64,000 nucleotides of DNA from Kribbella solani (GCF_014205295.1 NZ_JACHNF010000001.1:1302001-1366000), one strand, 5' to 3'. Positions 8,826-17,574 are shown, counted from the stretch's first letter. Notes: generated from the sequence alone by a model not told the origin. Program-made: numbers and translations.

Positions 8826-9287
8826 GTGATCGACCCCGAATGGAGCGACGACGAGCGGCTGATCGAGGCGTTGCGGGACGCGCTGAGGTCGGCGGACGAA
8901 GTACCCGCGGCGTTCGTGGAGGCGGGCAAGGCCGCGTTCTCGTGGCGCACGATCGACGCCGAACTGGCCGCGCTCACCTACGATTCCGCGCTCGAACCGC
9001 TGGACGCGCCGGCGGTCCGGTCCGAGAGCGCGATCCTGCGCTCACTCACCTTCGCCTCGGACGGCTGGACGGTCGAGCTGGAGCTGACCCCGGGCGCCGT
9101 GCTCGGCCAGCTCGATCCACCCGCGGCCGGCACGGTCACCGCGCGCGGCGAGGTCGGGGAGCTCGCGACCGCGGCGATCGACGAGCTGGGGTTCTTCGCC
9201 TTGGGTCCGCCGCCCACGACGCCGTACCGGTTGCTGTGCAGCACTCAGTCCGGCGCGACGATCCTGACCGGCTGGATCACGCCTTGA
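8826..9287 (+). CDS. Acidic protein of the CHAT/sigma locus, unknown function
   Basis: A 153-residue soluble acidic protein. It opens with MIDPEWSDDERLIEALRDAL and continues with AFVEAGKAAFSWRTIDAELAAL, which looks like a paired-helix module, followed by a beta-rich part ending in PYRLLCSTQSGATILTGWIT. I recall this type directly behind ECF sigma genes in actinomycetes, but I know no function. A role as partner or modulator of the sigma factor is inferred from position. GTG 8826 has GGAGG 8 bases upstream; GTG 8817, which overlaps the sigma stop as GTGA, is an alternative giving three more residues. It is translationally coupled or nearly so to the sigma gene. No membrane segment, zinc motif or catalytic motif is visible. 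Confidence 0.8.
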   Translation: MIDPEWSDDERLIEALRDALRSADEVPAAFVEAGKAAFSWRTIDAELAALTYDSALEPLDAPAVRSESAILRSLTFASDGWTVELELTPGAVLGQLDPPAAGTVTARGEVGELATAAIDELGFFALGPPPTTPYRLLCSTQSGATILTGWITP

Positions 9288-9294
9288 GTGGTGT

Positions 9295-9939
9295 TCAGCG
9301 CACGCGCGTGATCAGGCCGTACTCCATTGCTTCGGTGGCGTTGAGTACTCGGCCGGGGTCGAGGTCGGCGGCTATCTCGGTGGCTGGGCGACCGGTGGCG
9401 GTGGCGACGAGGTCGAGCAGGCGGGCGAACTGACGGTCGTGCTGATCGGCGAGCGTCGCGAGCTGATCGGCCGTGCCGTCCGCGGTGAAGCGTGGCGTCG
9501 ACAGAACGAACATGGTGTGCCGCTGCGCCTCGCGTTCCGTGGCGGCGGCGAGTACGGCGATCGCGGCGCCTCGTACCGTGCCGCGCGCGACCGCGTGTAC
9601 GGGCGACTCGATCAGGTCGATCGCGCCCGCGACCGAGAGCGCGGCGTCCAGGTCGGATTCGGTGGACGACAGATGCAAGGTGACGGGATCGTTGCCGGCG
9701 GCATCCAGTAGCAGGAGTTGCGCGGTGACGTGGCCGGCAAGCGCGTCGTCGAGCCGTCCGCCGACCAGAATCGTTCGCTGAGCCAGCAACCGGTCCGCCA
9801 GCTCTTGCTCGACCGACACCGACGCCGGCTCCCACCACGATGGGAGGATCGGCTGCGGATTCACGCCGGGCCGATCGGGCTGCACGGGCTGGGCAGGCTG
9901 ATAGGGCTGGTGGGGCTTGTCAGGCTTTTCGGTGTACAT
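9295..9939 (-). CDS. ClpP-fold protein lacking catalytic Ser and His
   Basis: A 214-residue protein that aligns along its length with ClpP: VSVEQELADRLLAQRTILVGGRLDD, LLLLDAAGNDPVTLHLSS, GAIDLIESPVHAV, and the end MEYGLITRV. The catalytic positions are altered. Where ClpP has GQAASMGA with the nucleophile Ser, this has RGTVRGAA. Where ClpP has MIHQP with the His, this has FVLSTP. It is therefore probably a non-proteolytic ClpP paralogue, comparable to ClpR subunits, or a diverged enzyme. A Pro/Gln-rich tail of about 33 residues with YQPAQPVQPDRPG precedes the fold. It converges with the acidic-protein gene, 7 bases away, which places it at the edge of the protease island. Confidence 0.8.
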   Translation of the reverse strand: MYTEKPDKPHQPYQPAQPVQPDRPGVNPQPILPSWWEPASVSVEQELADRLLAQRTILVGGRLDDALAGHVTAQLLLLDAAGNDPVTLHLSSTESDLDAALSVAGAIDLIESPVHAVARGTVRGAAIAVLAAATEREAQRHTMFVLSTPRFTADGTADQLATLADQHDRQFARLLDLVATATGRPATEIAADLDPGRVLNATEAMEYGLITRVR

Positions 9940-10140
9940 GCGTGTCCTTCCGGGTGGATCTTCGGTTCCAGCCTGCGGCAGGACCGTGAGCGCGGGAAGG
10001 CACTTCCGCTGTCAGCAGACGGACTGTGTCCGCTGGACTGTCTGACTGGGCAGCCAATCGTTCACCTGGGTGTTGCTTTGTGACTACCGGGGGAGGGTGG
10101 CTCGTTACCTGAGCGTTGACAGAGTCCGGCGCGGTTACGT

Positions 10141-11589
10141 GTGGCGCGTGTCTTGGGGGACCGCGAGCGTTCGGAGCGTTGTCGGTTGGGTGGGTTCACG
10201 CGGCGTGCCTTGGTACTGGCGGCCATTCTGTTGCCGGGAGCGCTGTCGGTGCTCGGCGTCCTGCCGGCGGCGGCGCACCCGTTCGGCGATCCGCAAACGG
10301 TGGCGATCAGCACCAGTGATTCGGTGGTGAAGGTTCGCTGGAAGGTCGGTGGGCTGGACGATCTGACGTTGCTCGGGGTCGCGCTCGGTGTACTGCCGCA
10401 GGACCGCGTGATGCTGGACGGCGCGGTGAGTTACCAGCCGGCCGACGGTACGGCGATGGGGTCGTCGCCCAAGCTCACCGAGTACCTACTACGGCAGATC
10501 ACGGTCACCAGCCACGGGAAGGACTGTCCTGGCGCGGTACAGCCGATCGTGGACCTCGCGAAGTCCGGTGCGTCAATCGAGTACACCTGCCCGTCCGCTG
10601 TCGGAGCGGTCGCGGTGACTGTGAAGACGCTGACCGATCTCAACCCTGCGTACAAGACGCTGGCGACTGGACCGGGTGGTGCGCGCGCGGTGTACGGCGC
10701 GGAGGACGACGAGCACGAGTGGAACGCTGGCGCCGGCTCGAACGAGCAACTTGGGCGCAGTGCGGTACCCCAGTTCGGCGCTGTCGCGGATCGGCTTGAG
10801 AGGTTGGTGCATTCGCCGGGGGTGCCGCCGGTTGCGTTTCTGCTCGCGTTCGCGGCCGGTGCCGGGCATGCGGTGATGCCGGGGCATGGGAAGAGCCTTG
10901 CGGCGGCGTACCTGCTTGGGGAACGCGGTCGGGTACGAGACGCGGCGTGGCTGGGTGGTTCGGTCGCGATCATGCACACGTTGTCGGTGCTGGTGATCGG
11001 GGTGGCGTGGACGTTCTTGTCGCTGTCGAACCTGATCCGGCTGGAGAGCCTGACGACCGGGCTGCAATTGCTCGCCGGGCTCCTGGTCGTGACCACCGGC
11101 CTCTGGCTGCTGAAACACCACAAGCGCACTCACACCCACGGGCATGGTCACGGGCATGGGCACGGCCATGGTCACGGGCATGGTGCCGCGTACGCGGGTG
11201 GTGGTGGTCGCGCGGACGGTGGTGGTCGCGGGGATGGTGGTGGGCGGGGTCGGGGATCGCGGCCGGGGTTGGTGTTGCTGGGGATTTCTGGCGGGCTGAC
11301 GCCTTCGCCTTCGGCGTTCCTGGTGCTGGTGGCCGGGTTGTTTCTCGGGCGGGCCGGGTTCGCGTTGCTGCTTGTCGTCACCTTCGGGGTGGGGATGGCG
11401 GTGGTGCTGTTCGGCGTCGGACTGCTCGCGGTTGCCGGTAGTTCGGTCGTCGTCCATGGTGGACGGTCGCATCGCCTGTTCCACCTCGCCGGCCGAGTCG
11501 CACCCCTGGTCGCCGCCGGCGGGATCACTCTGGCCGGCATCACCATGACCGCCTACGCCACCGTCCAGCTGCTCCACAACCCAACCTGA
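10141..11589 (+). CDS. NicO/RcnA-type nickel/cobalt transporter with exported N-domain
   Basis: Membrane protein of about 482 residues. An N-terminal signal-like segment (ALVLAAILLPGALSVLGVL, cleavage near PAAAHP) is followed by about 180 extracytoplasmic residues. Then come six or so membrane segments with the family motif GHAVMPGHGKSLAAAYLLG. A His-rich cytoplasmic loop (HTHGHGHGHGHGHGHG, coded at about 11131-11184) and a Gly/Arg-rich linker split the membrane part. NicO and RcnA proteins move Ni2+ or Co2+; the direction here is uncertain. The start is weak: GTG 10141 has no good ribosome site. A TTGACA at 10116-10121 suggests transcription may begin close to it, so a later TTG (10186) is possible. 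I see no cobalamin riboswitch upstream. Confidence 0.78.
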   Translation: MARVLGDRERSERCRLGGFTRRALVLAAILLPGALSVLGVLPAAAHPFGDPQTVAISTSDSVVKVRWKVGGLDDLTLLGVALGVLPQDRVMLDGAVSYQPADGTAMGSSPKLTEYLLRQITVTSHGKDCPGAVQPIVDLAKSGASIEYTCPSAVGAVAVTVKTLTDLNPAYKTLATGPGGARAVYGAEDDEHEWNAGAGSNEQLGRSAVPQFGAVADRLERLVHSPGVPPVAFLLAFAAGAGHAVMPGHGKSLAAAYLLGERGRVRDAAWLGGSVAIMHTLSVLVIGVAWTFLSLSNLIRLESLTTGLQLLAGLLVVTTGLWLLKHHKRTHTHGHGHGHGHGHGHGHGAAYAGGGGRADGGGRGDGGGRGRGSRPGLVLLGISGGLTPSPSAFLVLVAGLFLGRAGFALLLVVTFGVGMAVVLFGVGLLAVAGSSVVVHGGRSHRLFHLAGRVAPLVAAGGITLAGITMTAYATVQLLHNPT

Positions 11590-11631
11590 TTCAGCTCTGG
11601 TGCAAGTCCGCCTAAAGAAAGAGATCTTGTG

Positions 11632-14600
11632 ATGAGTGCACGTCGGTTCAGACGGTGGAAGGCCGCCTCCGTGATGCTGGCGGCCGCGTTGGTCGCGGGA
11701 GGTAGTGCCGCGATCGGAGACAGCGGGGCCGAGGCAGTAGCGGCGGCCGCGGCCAGTGGTACGCCGGTGCTCAACCTGCAGGCCGGGCAGACGCTGGAAA
11801 GTACGGCGGTCGTCACCGCCGAAGCGTCGGTGGAGAACGACTCGGTTGTCGCGCTGAAGGTCGATGGCAACCAGCTCGACGCGGAGAAGACAGCGGGTAC
11901 GGCGCATTTTGCGTTCGACATGGGCGGGAACGGGACCGAGGCGCGGTACCGGAACTACCTGACTGTCAACGGGCGTGCGGACAAGGTGTACTTTCCGGAC
12001 CTCGCCGGTGGCGTGGGTGGGCGGCTCGATCTGCCGGGGGAGTGGCTGCACGCCGGTGTGAACACGGTGACCGTGCACGCCGGCGCTGCCTGGGTAGACA
12101 CGACCAACACCGCGGCGGTCGGGTACGAGGTGCTGCCGTACGGTGAGGGCGGCCGCTGCCCCAACTACGACGACTTCGCGCTCAGCAGCATCGGGGTGAG
12201 TCTGCTCGGGACCGCGATCGACGGTGAGCAGAACGACTTCAGCTACACCTTCGGCGATGGTACGTGCGGCAGCTCGAAGCGCTTGCTGACAAAGGATCTG
12301 ACCTTCGTCGTCTCGGGTCAGCCGGGTAGCACGGCTGGGCTTCGCGCGGAGCTGGACACGACCCGATTGAGCAACGGCGAGCACACTATCGTCGCGACCA
12401 CCGCCTCCGGCGCGACCGCGACCGCGAACGTGCGGGTCAACAACGCGCCGGCCGGTGCCCCGAAGATCACCCCGGCCGATGGTGTCGTGGTGAAGGGCGA
12501 GCAGCCGGTCATTGCGGCCGTACCAGCGGGCGGTCAGAACGGTGTCGACGCCCTCGCGATCGACGGAGCGCCGGCGCGGACCGACGAGACGCTTGCCGCC
12601 GGTACCGCGACGTTCGGTGTCACCGTCGAGGCGGGGAACTCGGTCGAGGCGAAGTACCACAACTACCTGTTGGTGAACGGGAACCGTGTCGATCTCGGTG
12701 GCGACTACGGTGTAAGTGGCGCGGAGACGGTGGCGATCAAGCTGCCGCAGCGGTACCTGAAGCCCGGCGACAACACCATCCAGGTGAAGACCGGTGACTA
12801 CAACGGCACGCTCAACGGCGCGACCTGCGCGAACCACGACGACTTCAAGCTCAGTACGCCGAACCTCGCGCTGAGCAGTGCCGGGACGATCACCCGCGGC
12901 ACCACGTACCTGTTGACCACGACCGGATCAACCACCACCAAGGCCGTGACGAGCGACGCGGTACTCGCGCTCGGCGACGGTACCTGTGGGCCGAACAAGG
13001 AGGCGGAGTTCCATTTCAGCATCGCGGATGCGCCGACCGCGCAGACGGTGCAGACGCTGGGTACGGGCGACGCCGCGCGCCTGAAGGTATTTGTCGGGGG
13101 CAACGGTTCCGACAGCGGGTACGACAACAAGGTGCTGATCAACGGCATCCCGCTCGACCTCGGGATCTGGGAGAAGGAAACCGCCGAGCTGACGTTCCCG
13201 AACGAGTGGCTCGTCCCGGGCGTGAACGTACTGGAGTTCGTCGCCGGCACCGATCACGGCAGCGCGAAGCCGGGTGGCTGCGACAACTACGACGACTTCA
13301 CGTTGCGGGATTTCCAGCTCACGCCGACCGGTGGCAAGGCGACTCTGCTCGGCAAGGAGGTTGCCGGGAGCAACGTAACGATCGGTGGCGCGACCTACCC
13401 GGTGGGCACGCCGGTGACCGTCTACGTCGGCGATGGCACCTGCGGAAGCAGTCACAACGGTGTGTTGCGCAAGACGATCCAGTTCGACGTCACGGCCGAG
13501 GACGGTTCGCCGCTCGCGGCGCTCGGGCGGCGCGCGGATGTCGACAGTACGACGATCGCGGACGGTGCGCACGGCATCGAGGCAGTGGCCGGCGACAAGA
13601 CCGCGACTCGGCAGTTTATTGTCGACAATTCCGCGCCGACGGTCGCGAGCAGTGTTCCGGCCGAGGGGCAGCGGCTGACGTCGACCGTCGCGCTGATGGT
13701 GAACGTTCAGGACGCGACCGGACTGGCGGGCCCGCCGATGATCACGCTGGACGGCACGCCGGTGAAGCAGGGTGACCAGATCGGTCATGGTCTGCCGGCC
13801 GGTGCGCACACGATCGCGGTGACCGCGTCCGACACGCTCGGCAACACCGCGACCCGGCAGATCCGGTTCACCAGCGCGAGCATTCCGGACGTACCGACCG
13901 AGCTCGGTGCGACGGTCAGCGGTGTCAACGAGCAGACGGCGAAGCTGTCCGCGAAGATCCCGGGTGAGGCGGGCGTACCGCTCACCGCGACCTTCACCAA
14001 GGCGGACGTGGTGATCCCGTCCACTGGGTATCAGGGCGAGGCGGCCGACGTACCGACCACGCTCGACGTTGCACACGATCAGACGGTCGACGTGAACTCG
14101 TTGCGTCCCTTGGACAATAGGATTGTCGACACCGTCTCGAGCCGCGACGTGGTGTTCCAGCGGTACGACCTGAACCTCGGATCGTCGCCGGCTACGCCGA
14201 CCGTGCGGTGGGAGGGGACGATCGACCCGAAGCGGGTGGTCGCGCTCCGGGTCTGGGACGTCGCCGCGAAGAAGTGGGTGGTGCTGACCAGCGGGCGCGG
14301 CCGGGCGGGGGAGAGCACGGTACTCGCGGCGGAGGCCGGCGCGCAGTACCGCGACGGCGGCGCCGTGCACGTACTGGTCACGGGTGAGGACCCGTTCGCG
14401 GACGATCTGTCGCCGCGGGACTCGTCGGCGCAGAACGACAAGGACCACTTCGAGGACCCGTCGACGTACGACTTCGCGATCGCGCACTTCACCGACACGC
14501 AGTACCTGACCGAAGGCGCGGCCGGCGGGACGTACGACGACTGGGACGGCGTCAAGGAACCCAGTGACGTGATGACCGCCGAGGAGCAGGCGATCTGGGC

Positions 14601-16434
14601 GGCCGCGTACCGCAACGAGGTGCAGTGGATTGCAGACAATACGACAAGTCGCAAGATCGCGTACGCCGCGCACACCGGCGACATCATCGAGAACGACTAC
14701 TACGATCCGCTGGCGACGAAGCCGGACGGTTCGCTGCTGCGACCGGGCCTGAACGAGCAGGTCGAGAAGGAGCTCGCGCTCGCGTCCAGCTATCAGGCGA
14801 TCCTCGACAAGAAGGGGGTTGTCAACCAGGTCATTGCCGGCAACCACGACAACCAGCTGGGCGCGGAGACCGGTCCGGCGTCACGGTTCAGCAAGACGTT
14901 CAGCGCCGAGCGGTACCAGCAGGCCGCGAAGGGCTGGCCGGCCGGCGCCGAGTACCACGCGTGGGACGAGAAGGTGAACCCGGACGGCTCCATCACCCCG
15001 GGCAAGGACAATCAGAACAACTACGTCCTGTTCTCGGCCGGTGGTCTGGACTTCGTCGCGGTCGGTCTGTCGTACGGCGTGACACCGCAGGAAGCCAACT
15101 GGGCGGACTCGATCTTCAAGCGGTACAAGGATCGCAACGGCATCCTGTTGTCGCACGACTACCTGCGGCCGTCGAGCAACCCCGACGGCCGGGACGCGGC
15201 GTTCTCCGCGCCGGACGGTTCCCCGCTGTACAAGCAGGTCGTCGAGGCGAACCCGAACGTCTTCCTGGTGCTGGCCGGACACGAGCACGGCGTCGGCACC
15301 AACGTGAAGTCCAAGGTCGGCGTGACGGTCACCCACGACGTGGTCGAGCTGCTCGCGGACTACCAGTTCTACACGGTCCCCGCGGGTGAGTTGTGGCCGG
15401 CGCTGGTCGATGCCGCCGGCAACATCGACGTGAACGGCGACGGTACGCCGGATCACAAGGCGACCGATCGGCTGCAGTTCGGCGCGAGTTTCCTGCGGCT
15501 GCTGCAGTTCGACGTCAAGCGCGCCGAGTTGCACATCGACACGTACTCGCCGTTCCTGAACAACTTCGGGGCGACCGAGTACGACCTCCGGCAGGACGGC
15601 AGCCAGACCAAGCCGCGGTACAACGGTGCCGAGGACAACCTCACACTGCCGGTCGACCTGACCACGCGGAAGACGTCGTTCAGCACCGACTCGCTCGCGG
15701 CGTACGTGCCGAACGGCGTGATCGGGACTGACAACGTGGTCGCGAACGGTACCGCCGGTGCGACGTGGACCGGTCTGACCCCGGCGACGTCGTACGGCTG
15801 GATCGTGACGGCGAAGAGCGCCGACGACGGGGTCGCGGTCGCGCGGCCGGCGGTGTTCCGGAGCCGTAAGGGTCAGCCGGCACTCACGGCCGCGGCCGTG
15901 TCGGTGCCGTGGGGTACCGCGGCGAAGGTGACGGTAAACGTTGCTGCAGGCAACACCCCGGTCACGGGCACGATCGAGCTCCGTGAAGGCGACAAGGTCC
16001 GCGGCACGGCGCCGATCAGCAACGGCAAGGCGACTTTCACACTGCCGATCGGTCTGGCCGCGGGCGCGCACACGCTGACCGCCTCGTACGCGGGCAACGA
16101 CACGTTCGAACCGGCTCAAGGTACCGTCGCCGTCGCGGTGAACCTGCCGCCGGGGTGGAACGCGAAGACGCTCTACAAGTCCGGTGACCGCGTGTCGTAC
16201 CAGGGCAAGCCGTACCTCGCGCCCTGGGCGAGCGTCCGGCAGCCGCCGGGTGAGCCGTACGGCGCGTGGCAGGAACTGGCGATGAGTGAGGACGGTACGG
16301 CGATCTGGACCGCGTCCCGGATCTTCGAGAAGGGCGATGTGGCGCTGTTCAAGAACAAGCGGTACCAGGCCAAGTGGTGGACCCGGAACCAGCCACCGGG
16401 CGATCCGCACGGCCCGTGGGCGCCGATCGGATAG
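11632..16434 (+). CDS. Large secreted multidomain metallophosphoesterase
   Basis: A 1600-residue exported protein. After a signal peptide (residues 1-38) come three copies of a roughly 180-residue domain, each with a C-x-N-[YH]-DDF motif (about 174, 398, 549) and a GDGTCG motif (about 208, 447, 600). Ig-like stretches follow. A calcineurin-type phosphoesterase domain spans about 945-1240 with FTDTQYL, HTGDIIEN, GNHDN, LSHDY and AGHEHG, the metal ligands of the family. Then come a fibronectin-like segment near 1370, an Ig-like domain at 1420-1505, and two C-terminal CBM5/12-type chitin-binding modules (GWNAKTLYKSGDRV and WTASRIFEKGDVALF, each ending in QPPG...GPW or GAW). ATG 11632 is used; GTG 11629 is adjacent. 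The substrate is unknown; the terminal modules suggest binding to chitin or a similar polymer. Confidence 0.85.
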   Translation: MSARRFRRWKAASVMLAAALVAGGSAAIGDSGAEAVAAAAASGTPVLNLQAGQTLESTAVVTAEASVENDSVVALKVDGNQLDAEKTAGTAHFAFDMGGNGTEARYRNYLTVNGRADKVYFPDLAGGVGGRLDLPGEWLHAGVNTVTVHAGAAWVDTTNTAAVGYEVLPYGEGGRCPNYDDFALSSIGVSLLGTAIDGEQNDFSYTFGDGTCGSSKRLLTKDLTFVVSGQPGSTAGLRAELDTTRLSNGEHTIVATTASGATATANVRVNNAPAGAPKITPADGVVVKGEQPVIAAVPAGGQNGVDALAIDGAPARTDETLAAGTATFGVTVEAGNSVEAKYHNYLLVNGNRVDLGGDYGVSGAETVAIKLPQRYLKPGDNTIQVKTGDYNGTLNGATCANHDDFKLSTPNLALSSAGTITRGTTYLLTTTGSTTTKAVTSDAVLALGDGTCGPNKEAEFHFSIADAPTAQTVQTLGTGDAARLKVFVGGNGSDSGYDNKVLINGIPLDLGIWEKETAELTFPNEWLVPGVNVLEFVAGTDHGSAKPGGCDNYDDFTLRDFQLTPTGGKATLLGKEVAGSNVTIGGATYPVGTPVTVYVGDGTCGSSHNGVLRKTIQFDVTAEDGSPLAALGRRADVDSTTIADGAHGIEAVAGDKTATRQFIVDNSAPTVASSVPAEGQRLTSTVALMVNVQDATGLAGPPMITLDGTPVKQGDQIGHGLPAGAHTIAVTASDTLGNTATRQIRFTSASIPDVPTELGATVSGVNEQTAKLSAKIPGEAGVPLTATFTKADVVIPSTGYQGEAADVPTTLDVAHDQTVDVNSLRPLDNRIVDTVSSRDVVFQRYDLNLGSSPATPTVRWEGTIDPKRVVALRVWDVAAKKWVVLTSGRGRAGESTVLAAEAGAQYRDGGAVHVLVTGEDPFADDLSPRDSSAQNDKDHFEDPSTYDFAIAHFTDTQYLTEGAAGGTYDDWDGVKEPSDVMTAEEQAIWAAAYRNEVQWIADNTTSRKIAYAAHTGDIIENDYYDPLATKPDGSLLRPGLNEQVEKELALASSYQAILDKKGVVNQVIAGNHDNQLGAETGPASRFSKTFSAERYQQAAKGWPAGAEYHAWDEKVNPDGSITPGKDNQNNYVLFSAGGLDFVAVGLSYGVTPQEANWADSIFKRYKDRNGILLSHDYLRPSSNPDGRDAAFSAPDGSPLYKQVVEANPNVFLVLAGHEHGVGTNVKSKVGVTVTHDVVELLADYQFYTVPAGELWPALVDAAGNIDVNGDGTPDHKATDRLQFGASFLRLLQFDVKRAELHIDTYSPFLNNFGATEYDLRQDGSQTKPRYNGAEDNLTLPVDLTTRKTSFSTDSLAAYVPNGVIGTDNVVANGTAGATWTGLTPATSYGWIVTAKSADDGVAVARPAVFRSRKGQPALTAAAVSVPWGTAAKVTVNVAAGNTPVTGTIELREGDKVRGTAPISNGKATFTLPIGLAAGAHTLTASYAGNDTFEPAQGTVAVAVNLPPGWNAKTLYKSGDRVSYQGKPYLAPWASVRQPPGEPYGAWQELAMSEDGTAIWTASRIFEKGDVALFKNKRYQAKWWTRNQPPGDPHGPWAPIG
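13618..13629. repeat. ATTGTNNACAAT palindrome, copy 2
   Basis: ATTGTCGACAAT, a perfect 12-bp palindrome, in frame as Ile-Val-Asp-Asn in the phosphoesterase gene. The preceding codon is TTT, also rare here. Degenerate relatives lie at 14122-14133 (ATTGTCGACACC, directly after an ACAATAGG) and 14629-14640 (ATTGCAGACAAT) in the same gene. Confidence 0.6.
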
Positions 16435-16457
16435 ATCGGATCAGCAGCAGCTGACCC

Positions 16458-16505
16458 AGACCTCCGGCGCCGGTCTCACCGTTCGAAAGGCGGCGCCGGG
16501 GGTCT
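16458..16505 (+). terminator. Terminator-like hairpin after the phosphoesterase gene
   Basis: AGACCTCCGGCGCCG (16458-16472) pairs with CGGCGCCGGGGGTCT (16491-16505) over 15 bp with one G-T wobble and an 18-base loop. It begins 24 bases after the stop codon. Confidence 0.7.
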
Positions 16506-16519
16506 GTTGCTGGGTCCTG

Positions 16520-16564
16520 ACAACGTTGTACCGTGAGCTGCCGACGGTCGATCCGAAACGTTTC
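16520..16564. promoter_or_regulatory. Two LacI-type operator palindromes
   Basis: ACAACGTTGT (16520-16529) and GAAACGTTTC (16555-16564) are both perfect 10-bp palindromes with a central CG, the shape of LacI/GalR-family operators. Their centres are 35 bases apart, and the second ends 29 bases before the first dehydrogenase gene. No LacI-family gene lies in the window. Confidence 0.6.
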
Positions 16565-16593
16565 CGCTGCTCCCCGAACCGAGGAGGACCAGA

Positions 16594-17574
16594 GTGTCCA
16601 ACCCGCTGAAGATCGCCACCCTGAGCTTCTGGCACGTCCACGCCGGCGACTATTCGAGGCAGGCCGGCGAGCACCCGGGAACCGAGCTGGTCGCCGTCTG
16701 GGACGACGACGCCGAGCGCGGCCGGGAGGGCGCCGCGAAGTTCGGCGCCGAGTACACCGCCGATCTGGACGCGTTGCTCGCCCGTGACGACCTGGATGGG
16801 GTAGTGATCACCACGCCGACCGACGCGCACCGCGACGTGATGGTGCGCGCGGCGCGGGCCGGCAAGCACATCTTCACCGAGAAGGTGCTGGCGCCGACGG
16901 TCGCCGAAGCGGAGGAGATCGTCGCCGCGACCGACGCGGCCGGCGTGAAGCTGACGGTCTCGCTGCCGCGGCTCTACCACGGGTACACGACGGCGATCCG
17001 CGAGGTGCTCGACAAGGGCACGCTCGGTCGGCTCACGTACGGGCGGGTGCGGCTTTCGCATGACGGTGCGATCGCGCGGGACGGCAAGGACGGCTGGCTG
17101 CCGCAGCGGTTCTTCGAGCCGAAGGCGGCGATCGGCGGCGCGCTCACCGATCTCGGCTGCCACCCGGTGTACCTGACTCAGCTCTTCCTCGGCGCGAATC
17201 CGGAGACGGTGAGCGCGACGTACCGGTCGGTGGCCGGGCTCGGGCTGGAGGACAACGCCGTCGTGGTCGCCGGGTACGGCGATCAGAAGATCGGTGTGAT
17301 CGAAGCTGGGTTCGCCAGTAGCAACCCGTTCACGATCGAATTGTTCGGGACCGAGGGCACGCTGACGTACACCGACGCGGGCAACGTACTGACCGTGAAC
17401 GGCGAGCAGGTGCCGGTGCCGGAGCATTCGACCGACGCGTTCGCGCAGTGGGTGGATCACATCAACAACGGCACCCGGGCGGACGAGAACATCGAGCGCG
17501 CGGTCGAGCTGACCCGCTTGGTGGTGGCCGCGAACGCCGCGGCCGAGTCCGGTCAGGCGATTGTCTACAGCTGA
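16594..17574 (+). CDS. Gfo/Idh/MocA family oxidoreductase
   Basis: NAD(P)-dependent dehydrogenase of 326 residues, a family acting on sugars, inositols and related polyols. The N-terminal Rossmann domain (residues 1-125) includes VAVWDDDAERG for cofactor binding, ITTPTDAHRDVM, and the EKVLA motif where most relatives have EKP. The C-terminal alpha/beta domain has GGALTDLGCHPVYL, matching the family's substrate-binding Asp-x-x-x-His. GTG 16594 is preceded by GAGGAGG at ideal spacing. Two LacI-type palindromes lie upstream, so sugar-dependent repression is likely. It is followed after 52 bases by a second member of the same family, probably as one operon, suggesting consecutive oxidation steps on one substrate. 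Confidence 0.88.
   Translation: MSNPLKIATLSFWHVHAGDYSRQAGEHPGTELVAVWDDDAERGREGAAKFGAEYTADLDALLARDDLDGVVITTPTDAHRDVMVRAARAGKHIFTEKVLAPTVAEAEEIVAATDAAGVKLTVSLPRLYHGYTTAIREVLDKGTLGRLTYGRVRLSHDGAIARDGKDGWLPQRFFEPKAAIGGALTDLGCHPVYLTQLFLGANPETVSATYRSVAGLGLEDNAVVVAGYGDQKIGVIEAGFASSNPFTIELFGTEGTLTYTDAGNVLTVNGEQVPVPEHSTDAFAQWVDHINNGTRADENIERAVELTRLVVAANAAAESGQAIVYS

Noticed and set aside
9940..10140. Possible cobalamin or nickel riboswitch before the NicO gene
   Set aside because: No B12 box or conserved aptamer stems could be found; only a TTGACA-like element.
11131..11184. Short direct repeats that look like a CRISPR or tandem array
   Set aside because: They are in-frame His-Gly codons of the transporter loop; no spacers.
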